A DNA stretch of 64,000 bases, from assembly GCA_951799445.1 (NCBI GenBank), contig OX637287.1, forward strand, positions 17,732,224 through 17,796,223. Direction: 5' to 3'. The stretch's first letter is position 1. Each line of letters starts with the position of its first letter. Shown in pieces: positions 48,685-59,692 of the stretch. This DNA is from Pseudisothecium myosuroides. Taxonomy: Eukaryota > Streptophyta > Bryopsida > Hypnales > Lembophyllaceae. The position numbers and the translations under genes are program-made. The notes beneath the pieces were generated by a model, which was not told where the DNA came from, made no database searches, and saw nothing but the letters and a program-made list of their open reading frames with translations.

Positions 48685-49376
48685 CACACCATTCTATCAG
48701 GGAGGAGGTAGTGGTCAGTAAGACAACTGAATGTTATGAGAGCTTGAAGAAAATTGTATCTTAGTAAGATCAAATATAGAATAATTCTCTAAGTAAGAGA
48801 ATTGAAAAAGTTCAAACTCTCAAGAAAATAGGTGTTTTGACGTTATAATTTTTCAAAATTAGGAAATCAATTTGAAAATAAAATAGGAATTGGTCATTTG
48901 TAACAACTCTATGAAGATTGTCATTCACCAAAAAAACATCAAATTTTTTTTTTCCATGTTTGAAAATGTATGCTAAAAAAAACTCACTTTGCGAACATCT
49001 ACACAATATACAATTAATTCTTTTTAGAAATCATTTTTACAATATCTGCAAATATATTAGAAAAACATCTCTTCCAAATTTCAGTTCTAAATTCTTTCAA
49101 AAAGGTACTCAATAGTACTCTCAAACCCTACAACTACAAGTGTGACATATTTTTGAAAATCAATATTTCCTACCAAATTAATTTTAGAAAATTAAAAGAA
49201 AATGGATATAAGTTTTAAATGATCATATCCATACCCATTATGAATTTTCCCTACATTGGATCATAACTCTCTAAGTTGTACTTGAAAAACATTTCAATGT
49301 CAAAAGTCATGTGATGCAAAATAGTACAAGTGTTTCTTGCAATCACCCTAGGGTACCTATACTAAACCTATAACTA

Positions 49377-49670
49377 AACTTTGCGGGCACTTGGGCAAGA
49401 AAAAAACCCATAAAAGTTTGAAATCTAAATTTTATAAATTTGTTTCTTACAAATTGTATTTTTGTCAATGTGGAAAGCTTTGATTCATTCCGTTTGGATT
49501 TGTGATGTAAAAGTTATGGATTTCCTGGTTTTGCAGACAATTTGAGCATCTTTTTGAAAACATAATGTATAGGATTTGTTTCCGAGTTCACTTTTCACGT
49601 TTTTGCAAAACAAAAAGTTCCACACAACTAACTTTAATTATTAAAACAATCTCACGCTTGGAATTAGTGT
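49377..49670 (-). mobile_element. Fragment of MITE family P without ends
   Basis: Matches the interior of 44600-45536 at about 44800-45090: GTGGAAAGCTTTGATTCATT, TTTGGATTTGTGATG, GCATCTTTTTGAAAA and the CAATCTCAC..TTGG(A/G)ATTAGTGT block. Neither terminal repeat nor TTAA is present, so this is a truncated remnant. Confidence 0.78.
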
Positions 49671-51529
49671 GTGGGTCATTGCAAGAAAGAGTGGTACTGG
49701 ATATTTGTCTGCAGATAGTGTAGAATGCAAGTGAGTGAGTGAGTTCATTCTAAGAGCTAGGTGCCGAGAACTATGAAGCCAGTTTCATGTCGACGCTTCG
49801 TTGTATTCACAAAACCGTTGGTCTGTTTGCGGCAACAAGAATCCCTAGTCCTGACGACATATGGTCGGGGCTTCGAGTAGACAAAGCTTTTGTCTCTTTG
49901 AGAGAGGGTGTGGTAAACCTACTTTCGGCAAGTGTTGCTTGCTTGGACCAGCCGTTCTTAGGCTTATATGACCGCTTGTTTGATTGCCCAAGCGTCCATT
50001 GACTCCATTCTATGATCAATTGGAAAGTGACCTAATGGGTTCTATAGAATTGTAGATTGTTGTGAACGGCGGAGGGGGCACTAGTAAAAGGCTGTAGCAA
50101 AAGAGCGATGAGGTATAGGTACCAGTTGTATGGCACAACCTCCTGTGGTTATGCGGGCCATTTTTGTTTTGCCCTTGTAAACGACACTATTGACAGGACC
50201 CTGTTGCGAAGATTGACAATGTGGTGTACAATTGGTTGCGTAGTTCCAGGCTGTTTTGTAACCACCAAGACTATGCCAATGCTTACGACGATTTTTTAAA
50301 GAGCATCGCGGGCACCACAATCCGGTTTGCTTTTGGGCAACTATTTTTTTGGCAGTATTGGCGTTTTGGTACTTGGAGTGGTGTGTCTCCATCGACGTCA
50401 ATGTTTACTGAGAAGGTAATAAGGGGTTCTAGTTTGGGATGAAGCTGCAGTATTATTGTACTAGGTTTGCTAGGCTGCTTGAAGCTATGACCATCACCAA
50501 TTTTATGGTAAGAGTGCATTTGACTTTGACTAGTGAGTCCTTGTCTGCTTTTGATAATTCAATTGGTTAATTTTAATTTATCAAAGATTAAAATGTTAGA
50601 TTATCTAGTCAATGGAATGGCCAAGGTGGACAATATACAAACATGTAGAGGATGGTAGGTGGACGGTGGGTGGATATGATGTGGATAGAGGGCGGATGTG
50701 GATGTAAAAGGCAAATGTGGTTTGGAAGGGGTGAACAATGGGTAGTTGTTGCTAGATGCCTACTAGATAGGACGGACGGGATGATATATCTCATAAGTTG
50801 CCCCTACTTATACACCTCGTAAATCAATTTTATGCATAGAATTAAGCATAGAATTGCAAAAGCCATTGTAAAAGCAAAGAAAACACAAACAATTAATTGG
50901 GAACTGTAATTGCAAAGTAGTTGTAAATTATTGTTGGAGAATCATTACATACTACACTTATGAGTGATTAAAAGAATTATACATCACTCACCCTTCTTCT
51001 AGCTAGTTGTGACAATAGGCAAAATTAACAATGGCACTGAACAATTAGCGTTTAGCTGCTTTAGACATCAGACATGTTGGCAACAAGATAGTGCATAATT
51101 TTAACTGAAGTGAGGCACATTGCAATTGATCTAAGGCTTTAAGCTTTACATTACCACTCCCTGCGAGCCTTCCGAAAATACACAAGCTAGGAATGAGTTG
51201 TCTCCCTCTTAGAAAGAATGTGGTAGTTTCTTTTGATACTAGTAGGAAATTGATGATAAGCCCCTCCCCTTGCATGTGCTTAACATTATGGCTAGCTGAC
51301 ATACTTAATTAGATAGTCTGGTTGAATGCAGTGTACTAGTTCATTAGAGGGAAATTGCAGATTTACCTAATCTACGATATTTGCAGGCTTGAATCGCTTA
51401 GCAATTGGAGAATAATTTTGTTTCTTTGTCTTGTCCCTCGATGGTGGCTACTCTATTGATTGCATTAGGGAGTTGTTCAAGGTTTCAAGTAACTATTCAA
51501 AATATTATAGGAATCCCCTAAGATAATAC
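49671..51529. other. Intergenic region, no recognised gene
   Basis: Frames at 49787-50002 and 50108-50442 lie in a GC-richer patch (about 49740-50450) and may be remnants of an unrecognised gene; the translations show no known motif. The rest is AT-rich. A GGGTCATTGCAAGAAAGAGT word at 49673 resembles the end of family N. Confidence 0.35.
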
Positions 51530-51702
51530 AATAGAACCTCTCTAAGTTGATAAACCTCTGTAAACTAATCATGTCAGACTGGTCCCGGATTGAGCCACAT
51601 AACAAAGGTTGTGACTAAAAATGACCCTCTGTAAGTCAATAAACCTCTATAAACCAATCTGTCAGATCGGTCCGGGACCGATCAACTTAGAGAGGTTCTA
51701 CT
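51530..51702. mobile_element. Emigrant/pogo-like MITE, about 173 bp
   Basis: Perfect 20-bp inverted ends TAGAACCTCTCTAAGTTGAT (51532-51551 and 51681-51700 inverted). The AACCTCT(G/A)TAAA(C/T) words just inside are typical of the plant pogo-type MITEs of the Tc1/mariner superfamily, which duplicate TA. Non-coding. Confidence 0.8.
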
Positions 51703-52020
51703 ATAGGAGGATACCCCTAGTCTTCAAAGAAAGTCTGATTTTAAAAGAGAGCCACTTGAAGGTTTTAAGTAGCCATATAAAATATTATAGGAGGCTTCTA
51801 AATTAAATACTAGGAGGATATACCTAGTCTTTCAAAGTAAATTTGACTTCTAAAAACTCCTATAGAAGCAAGAAAGTTATCAAAGATGATGGAAGATGTA
51901 CGTATGTAACATCTAGTGATGTTGTGATAAAGACAACAACATGGCTCTCTACAATACTTGAGTTTTGTTGTCTCTCTATCATTACAAAGAAGATTTGGAT
52001 TGCTTCAAAGTAGAAATTGA
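51703..52020. other. Spacer
   Basis: AT-rich. AAAATATTATAGGA at about 51780 also occurs before the preceding MITE at about 51499, suggesting a small local duplication. Confidence 0.45.
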
Positions 52021-52403
52021 GGAGGCAACCTATTTTTGATCACTTAAGCAATTACATACATTTGCAAGGCGGATTTCTTCGATGGGAAAATTTTTTGTGT
52101 GCAAAAATAGAGTTTGGAAAGTTTCCATAATTTTCCAAATTTTTATTTCTCAAAACATAATTATTGTGAATTTTTCAGCGGAAGATTCTGTTCTTCCCAT
52201 ACATGTGATATGGAGCTTGCTATTTCCAACCATGGGCTGAAAACAAAATTGACCAAGGGGTGCTTGTAATATTGAGAGTCTTGTGGCCAACCATTATGTG
52301 CCACAACTGTGTTGGGAACCGTGCCATAATTAATCATTGTTCACGGAAAGAAAACATTATACATTGTCAAAATGGGGGCACAGATCAGGAATCGGTTGCC
52401 TCC
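52021..52403 (+). mobile_element. MITE family R, copy 2 (about 383 bp)
   Basis: Ends GGAGGCAACCTATTTTTGAT and inverted GGAGGCAACCGATTCCTGAT; whole-length direct similarity to 42637-43032. Confidence 0.87.
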
Positions 52404-53627
52404 CCTATAAGGTAACAAATTCCATTTGTACCATATGACTAGTTGTGTCATTTTGTAGCAACTATGTACCAATAGAGTGTTCTTGAAAATTTGAAATGTA
52501 CAATATTGAGACATAGCAACACAAAATAGGATCTCTTACTTTACTTAAAGTCATACAGCTACCTCAGAAGGAGCTTAAATAACCCTTACTCCTGACCCCT
52601 GAATGTCTGAGCCTTTTTATGGGCTTCTTCAAATTTGCTCTAAATTGAATAAGAAGCCAACATTTTGATAAGTTTTATCAATTTTTTTGAATGGTAACTG
52701 TAGAAATTCGATCTAGGCATGTTAGAGATCACATGGAACAAAAAATTAAAAAACAATATCATTTATAGATTGAAAGGTTATAATGTTTGATCATGAGGGT
52801 GTTAAAACTTTGAAAGTGATTTGAAGTCTTTCAATCTTCTTTTCACAAGTCAAATCTAAAAAATTGGTTAAAAAGGCTAACGCAATAATCCCAATCAACT
52901 TACGACTTTTCAAAATTCATTCTACAATTTTTTAAAATGGATTTCTAATATGATTTTTTCTCTAAGATCTAGTGTATTTAAGGCTCATTTTCAAGAGCCT
53001 TCAAGACTAGAAAATCAAGATTCGTATTGGACACCCTTGCAAAAAATCTTGAATAGAAAATTCATAATCATTCATTTTCAAAATTGGTTTTTATATACTA
53101 AGACTAGACTTCAAAAGGAATTTTTCAAAAATATAAACTACTGAAAGTAGTAACTAGATAAGATTTTATTTAACTTCAAAGTATTGTCAACACTAGAATT
53201 TGGTGCCTCATGCATTTAGAAGCTAAAAGGATGGACCCTAAGACCATAAAAATTACTTGAAAATTAATTCTTTTTTATATTGCTCCATTTTCCCACATTT
53301 TTAGTAGAATTAATTTTTTTTCTAGAGATGCAATCACAATACAGTCGAAATTTTGAATTTTTTTCGTGAAATTTGAAATTACCGTGAATATTTAAAAGAG
53401 AATATTGAAGAAAATTCATATCAAATAAATATTATGCGTTGGAATAGACTTTGATACCAGATTGTGTAGTACAGTACAAACCGAAACCCTAAAATTCAGC
53501 CATTCTATGCCTGTAGCTCCTCTATGGACACAGATCTCCATGATCAGCCCAACTGCTGCAGCTGGGTAGCAAGAGAATTCTGCATTCTGCAACACCCACT
53601 TCTGCAATTGTGCATGGGATCTCTCCC
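52404..53627. other. AT-rich region upstream of the HAD gene
   Basis: Very AT-rich to about 53440; GC rises from 53470, probably the 5' leader of the next gene. No other gene seen. Confidence 0.45.
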
Positions 53628-56085
53628 ATGGCAGCGGCAGCAGCATCTCACTTCTGCATTTCACGAACATCCGCTTTCTTTTCTTTCTCCCCAACGCATC
53701 TCTCAAATCCAGCCTTTGTGCGATTTCCATCACGCAAAACATTTTGCAAGGTGGCGCAGGATCAAGGGAGGCGACTTGTAAGGGACAGAGAATTGCTAGC
53801 TCACTCTGTAGCTCCAAAAATAATGGACGGCGTAAATGTAAATGGAGAGATGGAGGAGGAGAAGAGAGAGAAATGGAACCGTTGTGTGAAGGCTGTGATG
53901 TTTGATATGGATGACACTCTGGTGCTCACTCACGCTATTGATAAAGCTGCTCAGGAAGCTGCTCGGGTGAGAATTCATTTGCACGAAGTTTCGTTTGGGA
54001 TGGATCAATGGATTCAACGTTCTTGAGGATTGATAGGTTTTGTGAATTGATCGCAGGTTTTGGCGGAGCGCCATGTTCCACACATTGATGGAGAAGAGAT
54101 GGTGAAGGTTTTCGCAGAGAAATTCGACGTTTCTCCATGGGATCAAACGCACCAGGTTTGTGGTTCTTTCTTCACCTTCTCATCACCGATTAGTGGGACA
54201 TTCATGGAGGTGAGCTCTGAAGGGAAAATGGTATGGTGGTATGTTCAATTGTTACAAGTGATGCGTTACGAAAGATGTATGCCTTGCAGAGTTGCAGTTC
54301 CTTCCATGAATCTGGTCTGTCCCTGTTTTTTTCTAGCCATGAAAACTTGCCCTTTGCTGAGTTTCCGAACCTGACGTAACGAAGGGCAACGTCTTTTAAG
54401 ATTTCAAGACTAGTGAATTTGCTTTCTGTAAGTTTCTGATTTTGATATTTTAGGGCAATATGGGACTGCCCAGATGTGGTTCTCTAGAACTGACTTTGGT
54501 GTTTATTGCGGGGATGTCGGGCTTTTTTGTGCTGAATTTGAGAAAGTGATTTCCTACAGGTGGATGTCCCGGAGTGGAGAGCACGGATTTGGAATGAAGC
54601 TCTTCGAAGCCAAGGTGTTGATGATATGGCTCTTGCTAGGGTAAGGTTTTTCTTGTTAGTTGGTTAGTATGCATACTTACATCTCTCTCTCTATATATAC
54701 AACGAGGGTGAGGACGGTAGGCGATACTATTTGCGTAACTTTACTATTTAAGCTTTTTTTTCAATATGAAAGTTTGATTTGTGGAGATAAATATGCAACT
54801 GTGGAGAGATCTCTTTGAGTCCAAGAGTCAACTCTTTTGGGATCAAATTTTTATAACTATGTATGAATTTCTTACGCAATTTCAAATTGGAAGTTTTAGA
54901 CCGCTATAAGTCACAGTAGGCAACCCCATTTCCATTCGAGGATCAGTGGCCGTAGACATTTAGCCAAGTCATTGGTTACTCCGCTTACTTATTGTGGTCT
55001 TACAGGTCTTGCAAAACATGTGGGAGAAAGAGAGAATGTCGTCCTTTCAATGGGCACCAGGAGTTGAAGCGGTATAGCATTCTCTCGGCCTTCCTTTTTC
55101 AGGCAAGCCCTGGTGGTCTTGATAGATCTTTTCTGTGCACAGTTCATGATTTTAGCGTTCCAGCGCTGTTACACTTGCATAGGAAAGGATATTGCCTTGA
55201 AAAAAATGTTCAAAGTTTTGTAATTGAAGTGGATGTTACTAACGAATCTCTTATTGTTTCGCGCGTTTAGAAAGGGTGATTGGTCTTAATCACGTGAACT
55301 CTTTTAGGACGTGCATCTGAACATAGAAACTGTTTTTTGAAATCCATTTTATTGTCTGGTCGCAGATGGTGCAGCGCCTCCATAAATTAGGCATCAAAGT
55401 GGGCATTATTACTAACGGCCACTTCCTTGTGAGATCATCGCCGTGTTCCAACGTCTTCCAATTCTCTGTCTACTGGTACAGCTTGTAATTTGTACTTGAT
55501 TTTACTGGGATGTTGAGTGCTTTTTTGTTTACCGTGCAGGTCCAAAGGAACAAATTGAAAGCATGCAAGGCTGATCTACTTTTTGATACGATTCTTGTGG
55601 GCGGAGGTAATCGAGTGCCTCTTCTGGTGTGTTTATGTATCTCATGTCATCTCATATGTCATCTACAGTATAGTAGGCACATGAATGCTTCCTGTTTAAA
55701 TTGTGAGACCTCTTGACATTGCAGAGGAGCCAAATCAGAAGCCACATAAAAGCATATTCTTGAAGGCTTGCAGCCTTGCAGGATGTAACCCTGAAGAGAC
55801 TATAATGGTTGGTGACAACCTGAAGACTGACATACAGGTACTCTCAAGTTGCCTTAGGCTTTTTATGGAACTTCCAATATTTTCACTTGGAATTTCCTGA
55901 CATTGTTGCATTCAATCGGTGCATTAGATTTAATTTTCCTGGATATGATTTCGCAGGGCGCTCAAAATGCGGGCTTTTTGGCCACTGTCTGGGTCAATTT
56001 GCATAACCTGGAGGATCTACCGGCTGGGGGTGCAACACCGGATCATATCATCTCAAACATCCTGGAGCTTCCTGGGCTTCTTTAA
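53628..56085 (+). CDS. HAD-superfamily phosphatase, N-acylneuraminate-9-phosphatase-like
   Basis: Hydrolyses a phosphomonoester by the HAD mechanism; the true substrate in plants is not known. Eight exons join in frame to 318 residues: 53628-53966, 54057-54155, 54560-54640, 55006-55071, 55366-55428, 55540-55606, 55725-55837 and 55957-56085. Motif I is VMFDMDDTLV (Asp93 nucleophile, Asp95), motif II IITNGH (Thr211, Asn212), motif III the Lys of NQKPHKSIF (Lys244), motif IV MVGDNLKTD (Asp269 and Asp274). All catalytic residues are kept. The helical segment between motifs I and II fits a C1-type cap. The first 65 residues are Ser/Ala/Arg-rich with few acidic residues and could be a plastid transit peptide; a second in-frame ATG after it (at 53823) could give a cytosolic form. 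The start at 53628 is the first ATG in the frame. Confidence 0.92.
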
Positions 56086-56352
56086 ACATTAGAAGTGAAC
56101 TTGGGACAGTATTTTTCATAGAGATTAATGGATTCATTATTCAATTGCATCCGAAATAAACCAGACTCGAGTGTTTGTGAAATCCTAATAAGAATGTGAG
56201 CCGAGCTTTTCAAGCAGGCCGAGGACGAGACAAGTCCTTATAATCTGCATCGGTAATGAATCAAATATTCCTTGCGAATATTTTCACACACTCTTTTCGT
56301 TGGCAGTTTGGAACAAGATTGACCCCAGTGAGTATTTTGAGTATTGGCTGAT

Positions 56353-56363
56353 GTCCCATATCT
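56353..56363 (+). promoter_or_regulatory. Upstream sequence element (USE) of U1 gene 1
   Basis: GTCCCATATCT resembles the plant snRNA element RTCCCACATCG. It lies 68 bases before the presumed RNA start, the usual place for Pol II-type plant snRNA promoters. The expected TATA region about 30 bases before the start (CTTCAAGTACT) is degenerate. Confidence 0.7.
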
Positions 56364-56420
56364 TTGGGTGGCTCAGAGCTAGACCCAGCGCTTCAAGTAC
56401 TCCAGTGTGCGAAGCCGTCT

Positions 56421-56580
56421 CCACTTACCTGGGCGGGGTCTATCCATGATCCATGAGGTGGATGGCCTAGGGCAACTGACTCCATTGCACTTCGGACATG
56501 GGAGCTCTAGTATCTTCCCACGGGAGGCATACACGTCATAATTTGTGGCAGAGGGGGCTCGCGTCCGCGCGGCCCTCACC
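56421..56580 (+). ncRNA. U1 spliceosomal snRNA, gene 1
   Basis: U1 recognises 5' splice sites. The 5' region has ACTTACCTGG, complementary to the splice donor consensus. Next come the GGGCGGGGTC stem, stem-loop I with GATCCATGAG (U1-70K side), stem-loop II with CATTGCACTTCGG (U1A loop core ATTGCAC), a third stem, the Sm site ATAATTTGTGG at 56538-56548 and a final GC-rich hairpin (GGGGGCTCGCG / CGCGCGGCCC). Length and order fit plant U1. The first two bases are CC instead of the common AT. The 3' end is approximate. Confidence 0.93.
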
Positions 56581-57076
56581 CAAGCCGAAACCCCAAAACG
56601 GAATCACAATTCTGGAATCTTATTCTCGTGGAACATTAGGCAACCATGCAATAGTTAACCGAACTCCCCTTTGTAATCCATTACATGGTTTGGGTTACTC
56701 TTTGGGGTTGAACTTCAACATTTGACTGGCCGGTTGTATGCTTTTATTGAATAGTTTCTCCGACAGAACGCTAAATTGCGATGTCACTTTATGGACCTTA
56801 GGAGTCACCGAATAGATGGTGTCACGGCCTCAAAAGATGCTGCAAGGTGATGCTGCAAGGTGCTGAGTTGAATTGGAGCAAATTGAACCAGTTGATCATT
56901 TCGGTTTGCCTGTTGTATAGACAAGTGATAATGCCATTGCCGTGTACCGCACATTGTGAAGGTGATGTATTGTGCAATTAAGGTAGGGGTGGAGAGAGAT
57001 ACACCTGCAGGGAGGAAAATACGATTATGCAGGACTCCAGGACATCCTGAACGTAATGTCTGGGCCTCTGTTTATC

Positions 57077-57087
57077 CCGCCGACATT
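57077..57087 (+). promoter_or_regulatory. Possible degenerate USE of U5 gene 1
   Basis: ATCCCGCCGAC sits about 79 bases before the presumed U5 start and aligns with GTCCTATATTT at 58566 in the other copy. A CATAAATT word at about 57119 could be the TATA box. Both are weak matches. Confidence 0.4.
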
Positions 57088-57155
57088 AAGTGTTTCTGCA
57101 CGCAGTTAAACTCTGTGTGCATAAATTTCTGCACACTCGCTATATTTCCTCATCC

Positions 57156-57271
57156 AGCCGGGTGCTCAGCACAGAGCGAGCTATTCTTTCGCCTTTTGCC
57201 AAAGAATACCGAGCGCTGGGTACACCCACCGGCATACCCCATTTTTTGGACTGGCCCTCACGGGGCCCATC
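57156..57271 (+). ncRNA. U5-like spliceosomal snRNA, gene 1 (variant)
   Basis: U5 aligns exons in the spliceosome through loop 1. The molecule begins AGCCGGGTG, which pairs with CACCGGC (57227-57233). Stem ATTCTTT / AAAGAAT holds the 11-base loop CGCCTTTTGCC (57190-57200), close to the usual CGCCUUUUACU but with GCC in place of ACU. The Sm site ATTTTTTGG is at 57241-57249, followed by a strong 3' hairpin (GGCCCTCACGGGGCC). Size of about 116 bases fits plant U5. Loop change means this may be a divergent paralogue or a pseudogene. Confidence 0.82.
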
Positions 57272-57747
57272 AATGTGAATTGCTAAACTGTGAATTGCTA
57301 AACTGGAAGGATCAAGAGTATTTAGCCTTGTATGTTCTGAAATGAGTCCGACGGGTTGGACGTGATGAATTGAATGCTATCGCACCCTCGCCTTGGGTCA
57401 CCAGCAAGGTTCCTCCAATATCTGCACGCTGTTGAGTAGCACATGTGGTTAGTAGTTAATCGTAGGTGATCACGCTAATATGTAAAATTGTTGCAGACCG
57501 CCTGGCATGGTACTAAGTTAGGTCCGTATCTTCTGCGTTACAATCAATCAGATCTTGTTTGATCCAATCTGAGGGACGCTGCCTCGATCGACTCTTTGAA
57601 GGGCCTTGGATGATCGGTTTGAAAATCATTATCGAAATACTGAGGGTAGATCCCCTTAACCCCTTTGTTATCATCTCCTTGAACTATTTGGAGACATGGA
57701 GCTTTGCAGTTGCAATCCAATGCAGTGATATTGGTCTCGTGAGAGAT

Positions 57748-57758
57748 GTCCCATATCT
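57748..57758 (+). promoter_or_regulatory. Upstream sequence element (USE) of U1 gene 2
   Basis: GTCCCATATCT, identical to that of gene 1 and at the same 68-base distance from the RNA start. Confidence 0.7.
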
Positions 57759-57815
57759 TTGGGTGGCTCAGAGCTAGACCCAGCGCTTCAATTACTCCAG
57801 TCTGCGAGGCAGTTC

Positions 57816-57975
57816 TCACTTACCTGGGCGGGGTCTACCCATGATCCTTGAGGTGGATGGCTTAGGGTAACTGTCTCCATTGCACTTCGGACATGGCAGC
57901 TCTAGTATCTTCCTACGGGAGGCATACACGTCATAATTTGTGGCAGAGGGGGCTCGCGTTCGCGCGGCCTCCACC
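57816..57975 (+). ncRNA. U1 spliceosomal snRNA, gene 2
   Basis: Closely matches gene 1: ACTTACCTGG near the 5' end, the loop core ATTGCAC, Sm site ATAATTTGTGG at 57933-57943, and the final hairpin with GCTCGCGTTCGCGCGGC, here with the more usual TTCG loop. Differences from gene 1 are few and often leave stems paired. Both copies could be functional. Confidence 0.93.
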
Positions 57976-58565
57976 CAATCCCAAACCATAAACTGGAATA
58001 TGAAAAAACTTTCTCTTCACTTGGTGCTGCTGGATTTATTGCTTCAAGAGGTCTTACATTGCTGGATTGTTCGGAAATCGAGAACAACGCATACAGTTTT
58101 GCGTTTCAATGAACAACACGTACTATGCATGGGTGGAATACTTGTCATAGGATTGTCCTTTGGAGCCACCGAATGTATCATGTCTCTGTCTGGGAAATGT
58201 ACTAGTTCTGGCTACTCAGATTGAAGGTAGGAGTGGGAGATCATTTCCACGTGGAAGATGAAAACTACCGTTACAAAAGCCCAATTAGGACACCAGAAAT
58301 TTTAAACTCCAAAGAAAGCACCACGTCTCTACCGGGGTCGATCCTGTTAAACATTGGTTTGCAATTGAATATTGCATCGATCTGCAAGTGATAAAGCCAT
58401 TGCAACGCACCACTCTTGAGGTGATGAAATGACAAAGTTGTGAGGAATAGAGTTACACCAGAAAGTGCAATTTGTGCAAACAAGAGATGCTACGGAACTC
58501 TGGTCACACTCAGCATTTCAAGTGAGCAAGTTTAGAACGCCCGAGCATGACATAGGTCTCTATTT

Positions 58566-58576
58566 GTCCTATATTT
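58566..58576 (+). promoter_or_regulatory. Possible degenerate USE of U5 gene 2
   Basis: GTCCTATATTT lies 75 bases before the presumed start; a CCTTAAATT word near 58603 could be the TATA box. Confidence 0.45.
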
Positions 58577-58640
58577 GTTGCTGCATGCATTCACACTCTG
58601 ACTCCTTAAATTCCTGCGTCGAATCACCGTTAGATCAGTC

Positions 58641-58756
58641 AGCCGGGTGCCCACTCAGAGCGAACTGTTCTTTTCGCCTTCTACTAAAGAATACCGTGCG
58701 CTGGGGAAGTACACCGGCATAACTCATTTTTGGATTGCCCTTCACGGTGACCATCA
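58641..58756 (+). ncRNA. U5-like spliceosomal snRNA, gene 2 (variant)
   Basis: Starts AGCCGGGTG, pairing with CACCGGC at 58712-58718. Loop 1 reads CGCCTTCTACT (58675-58685), differing from the usual loop by one C in the U run. The stem TTCTTT / AAAGAA is kept. Sm site ATTTTTGG at 58726-58733 and a weaker 3' hairpin (GCCCTTCACGGTG) follow. The change lies in the bases that touch exon ends, so function is uncertain. Confidence 0.82.
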
Positions 58757-59692
58757 ATACAAACACCGTAATTGGACCAATGCTTGTCTGCAATAACACT
58801 TTCATACTTGACAAATGATACCCTCGCACAATCTTGCCTGCCAACGGAGATAACATAATATCATGCAAATCTGATACATCAAAACAACATTTCCTCGAAA
58901 CTGAATGATAGTTTTCTTTTGGTATCTAAGCTTCTGGAAGTTGTGCTCAATTCAATAACTTGAGTTAGAAGAGTGTAATAGACATTCTGTTTTCTCACTT
59001 CTAGAAGCATTCTGAACAGCAACATTGGGCAAGGCTTTGTAAACGCAGATAGAGTCATGTGACAGCCTAGTTCACGGTGCATTTAAGGAAGTAGTGGCGT
59101 TTGAGCTTGGCCTACAATGAGAAACTATTGAAATGAAAGTGTTTTAATTACGACATTTCAAGAGCTGAATCCCATCATCTATTTGATAGCTCAAACCACT
59201 CAAAGAATCTGCCTCAAGTTGACGAATTCCGACAGGAGAGGAACAGCGCGAGCCATGATGAAATTGGTAAAATCCCCAACTGGAGGGTGCAATTTAAAGA
59301 ACTAGAACCTAGTAGGTGGGGCGTAAAGAGAATCTGTATCTAAATGGAACGAGAATGCCACCATTCACGCATCCAGTTTTTCGTTGACCTTGAAGTTCTG
59401 AAACAAAGCTCCTCTCTCAAAACTGTAGGGCTAATTTACAAGCAACTGTGCTTTCGACCATATGCAGAGAAATCAACACCGCCTTCATAATTCACCAATT
59501 TTAATCAAGGGTGAGGTAACTAGCAATCGTCTAGCACTACAAGAAATTATAACCTCGGCAGATATTTCTCTGCTGTCCGTTTCAGGAACTCACCAATATA
59601 TGATCACAATTAAACAAGAAATGCTCGAAAAATGATGTGATATCATCGCACTTGGGCTTGTACAAAACCTTCGGTCTTGAGAACATCTTGGA
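58757..59692. other. Region between the snRNA cluster and the dehydrogenase gene
   Basis: No gene. Probably includes the 3' untranslated region of the minus-strand gene. Holds the left arm of a 36-bp inverted repeat (59077-59112). Confidence 0.5.
59077..59112 (+). repeat. Left arm of a perfect 36-bp inverted repeat
   Basis: Begins GTGCATTTAAGGAAG and ends TTGAGCTTGGCC. The exact reverse complement is at 59838-59873 inside the last intron of the dehydrogenase gene. Similarity does not extend on either side. Confidence 0.97.

Larger units (their letters stand above)
47416..49348 (+). mobile_element. Terminal-inverted-repeat element family N, 1.93 kb
   Basis: GGGTGATTGCAAGAAACACT at the left is repeated in perfect inverted form at the right; the perfect match covers at least 29 bases including TTGTACTATT. 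No transposase frame remains. It holds a nested foldback element (47828-48394) and a perfect hairpin (48636-48684). The right half is shared with 25868-26584. No clear target duplication, so the superfamily is open. Confidence 0.85.
56350..58760 (+). repeat. Tandem duplication of a U1-U5 snRNA gene unit (about 1.4 kb, two units)
   Basis: Unit 1 runs from about 56350 to 57275, unit 2 from about 57745 to 58760. The U1 genes are nearly identical from 68 bases upstream; the spacers are diverged but still show shared words (AAGTGATAA(T/A)GCCATTGC at 56924 and 58386); the U5 parts are clearly homologous but more diverged. Start-to-start distances are 1395 bp for U1 and about 1485 bp for U5. Confidence 0.85.
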
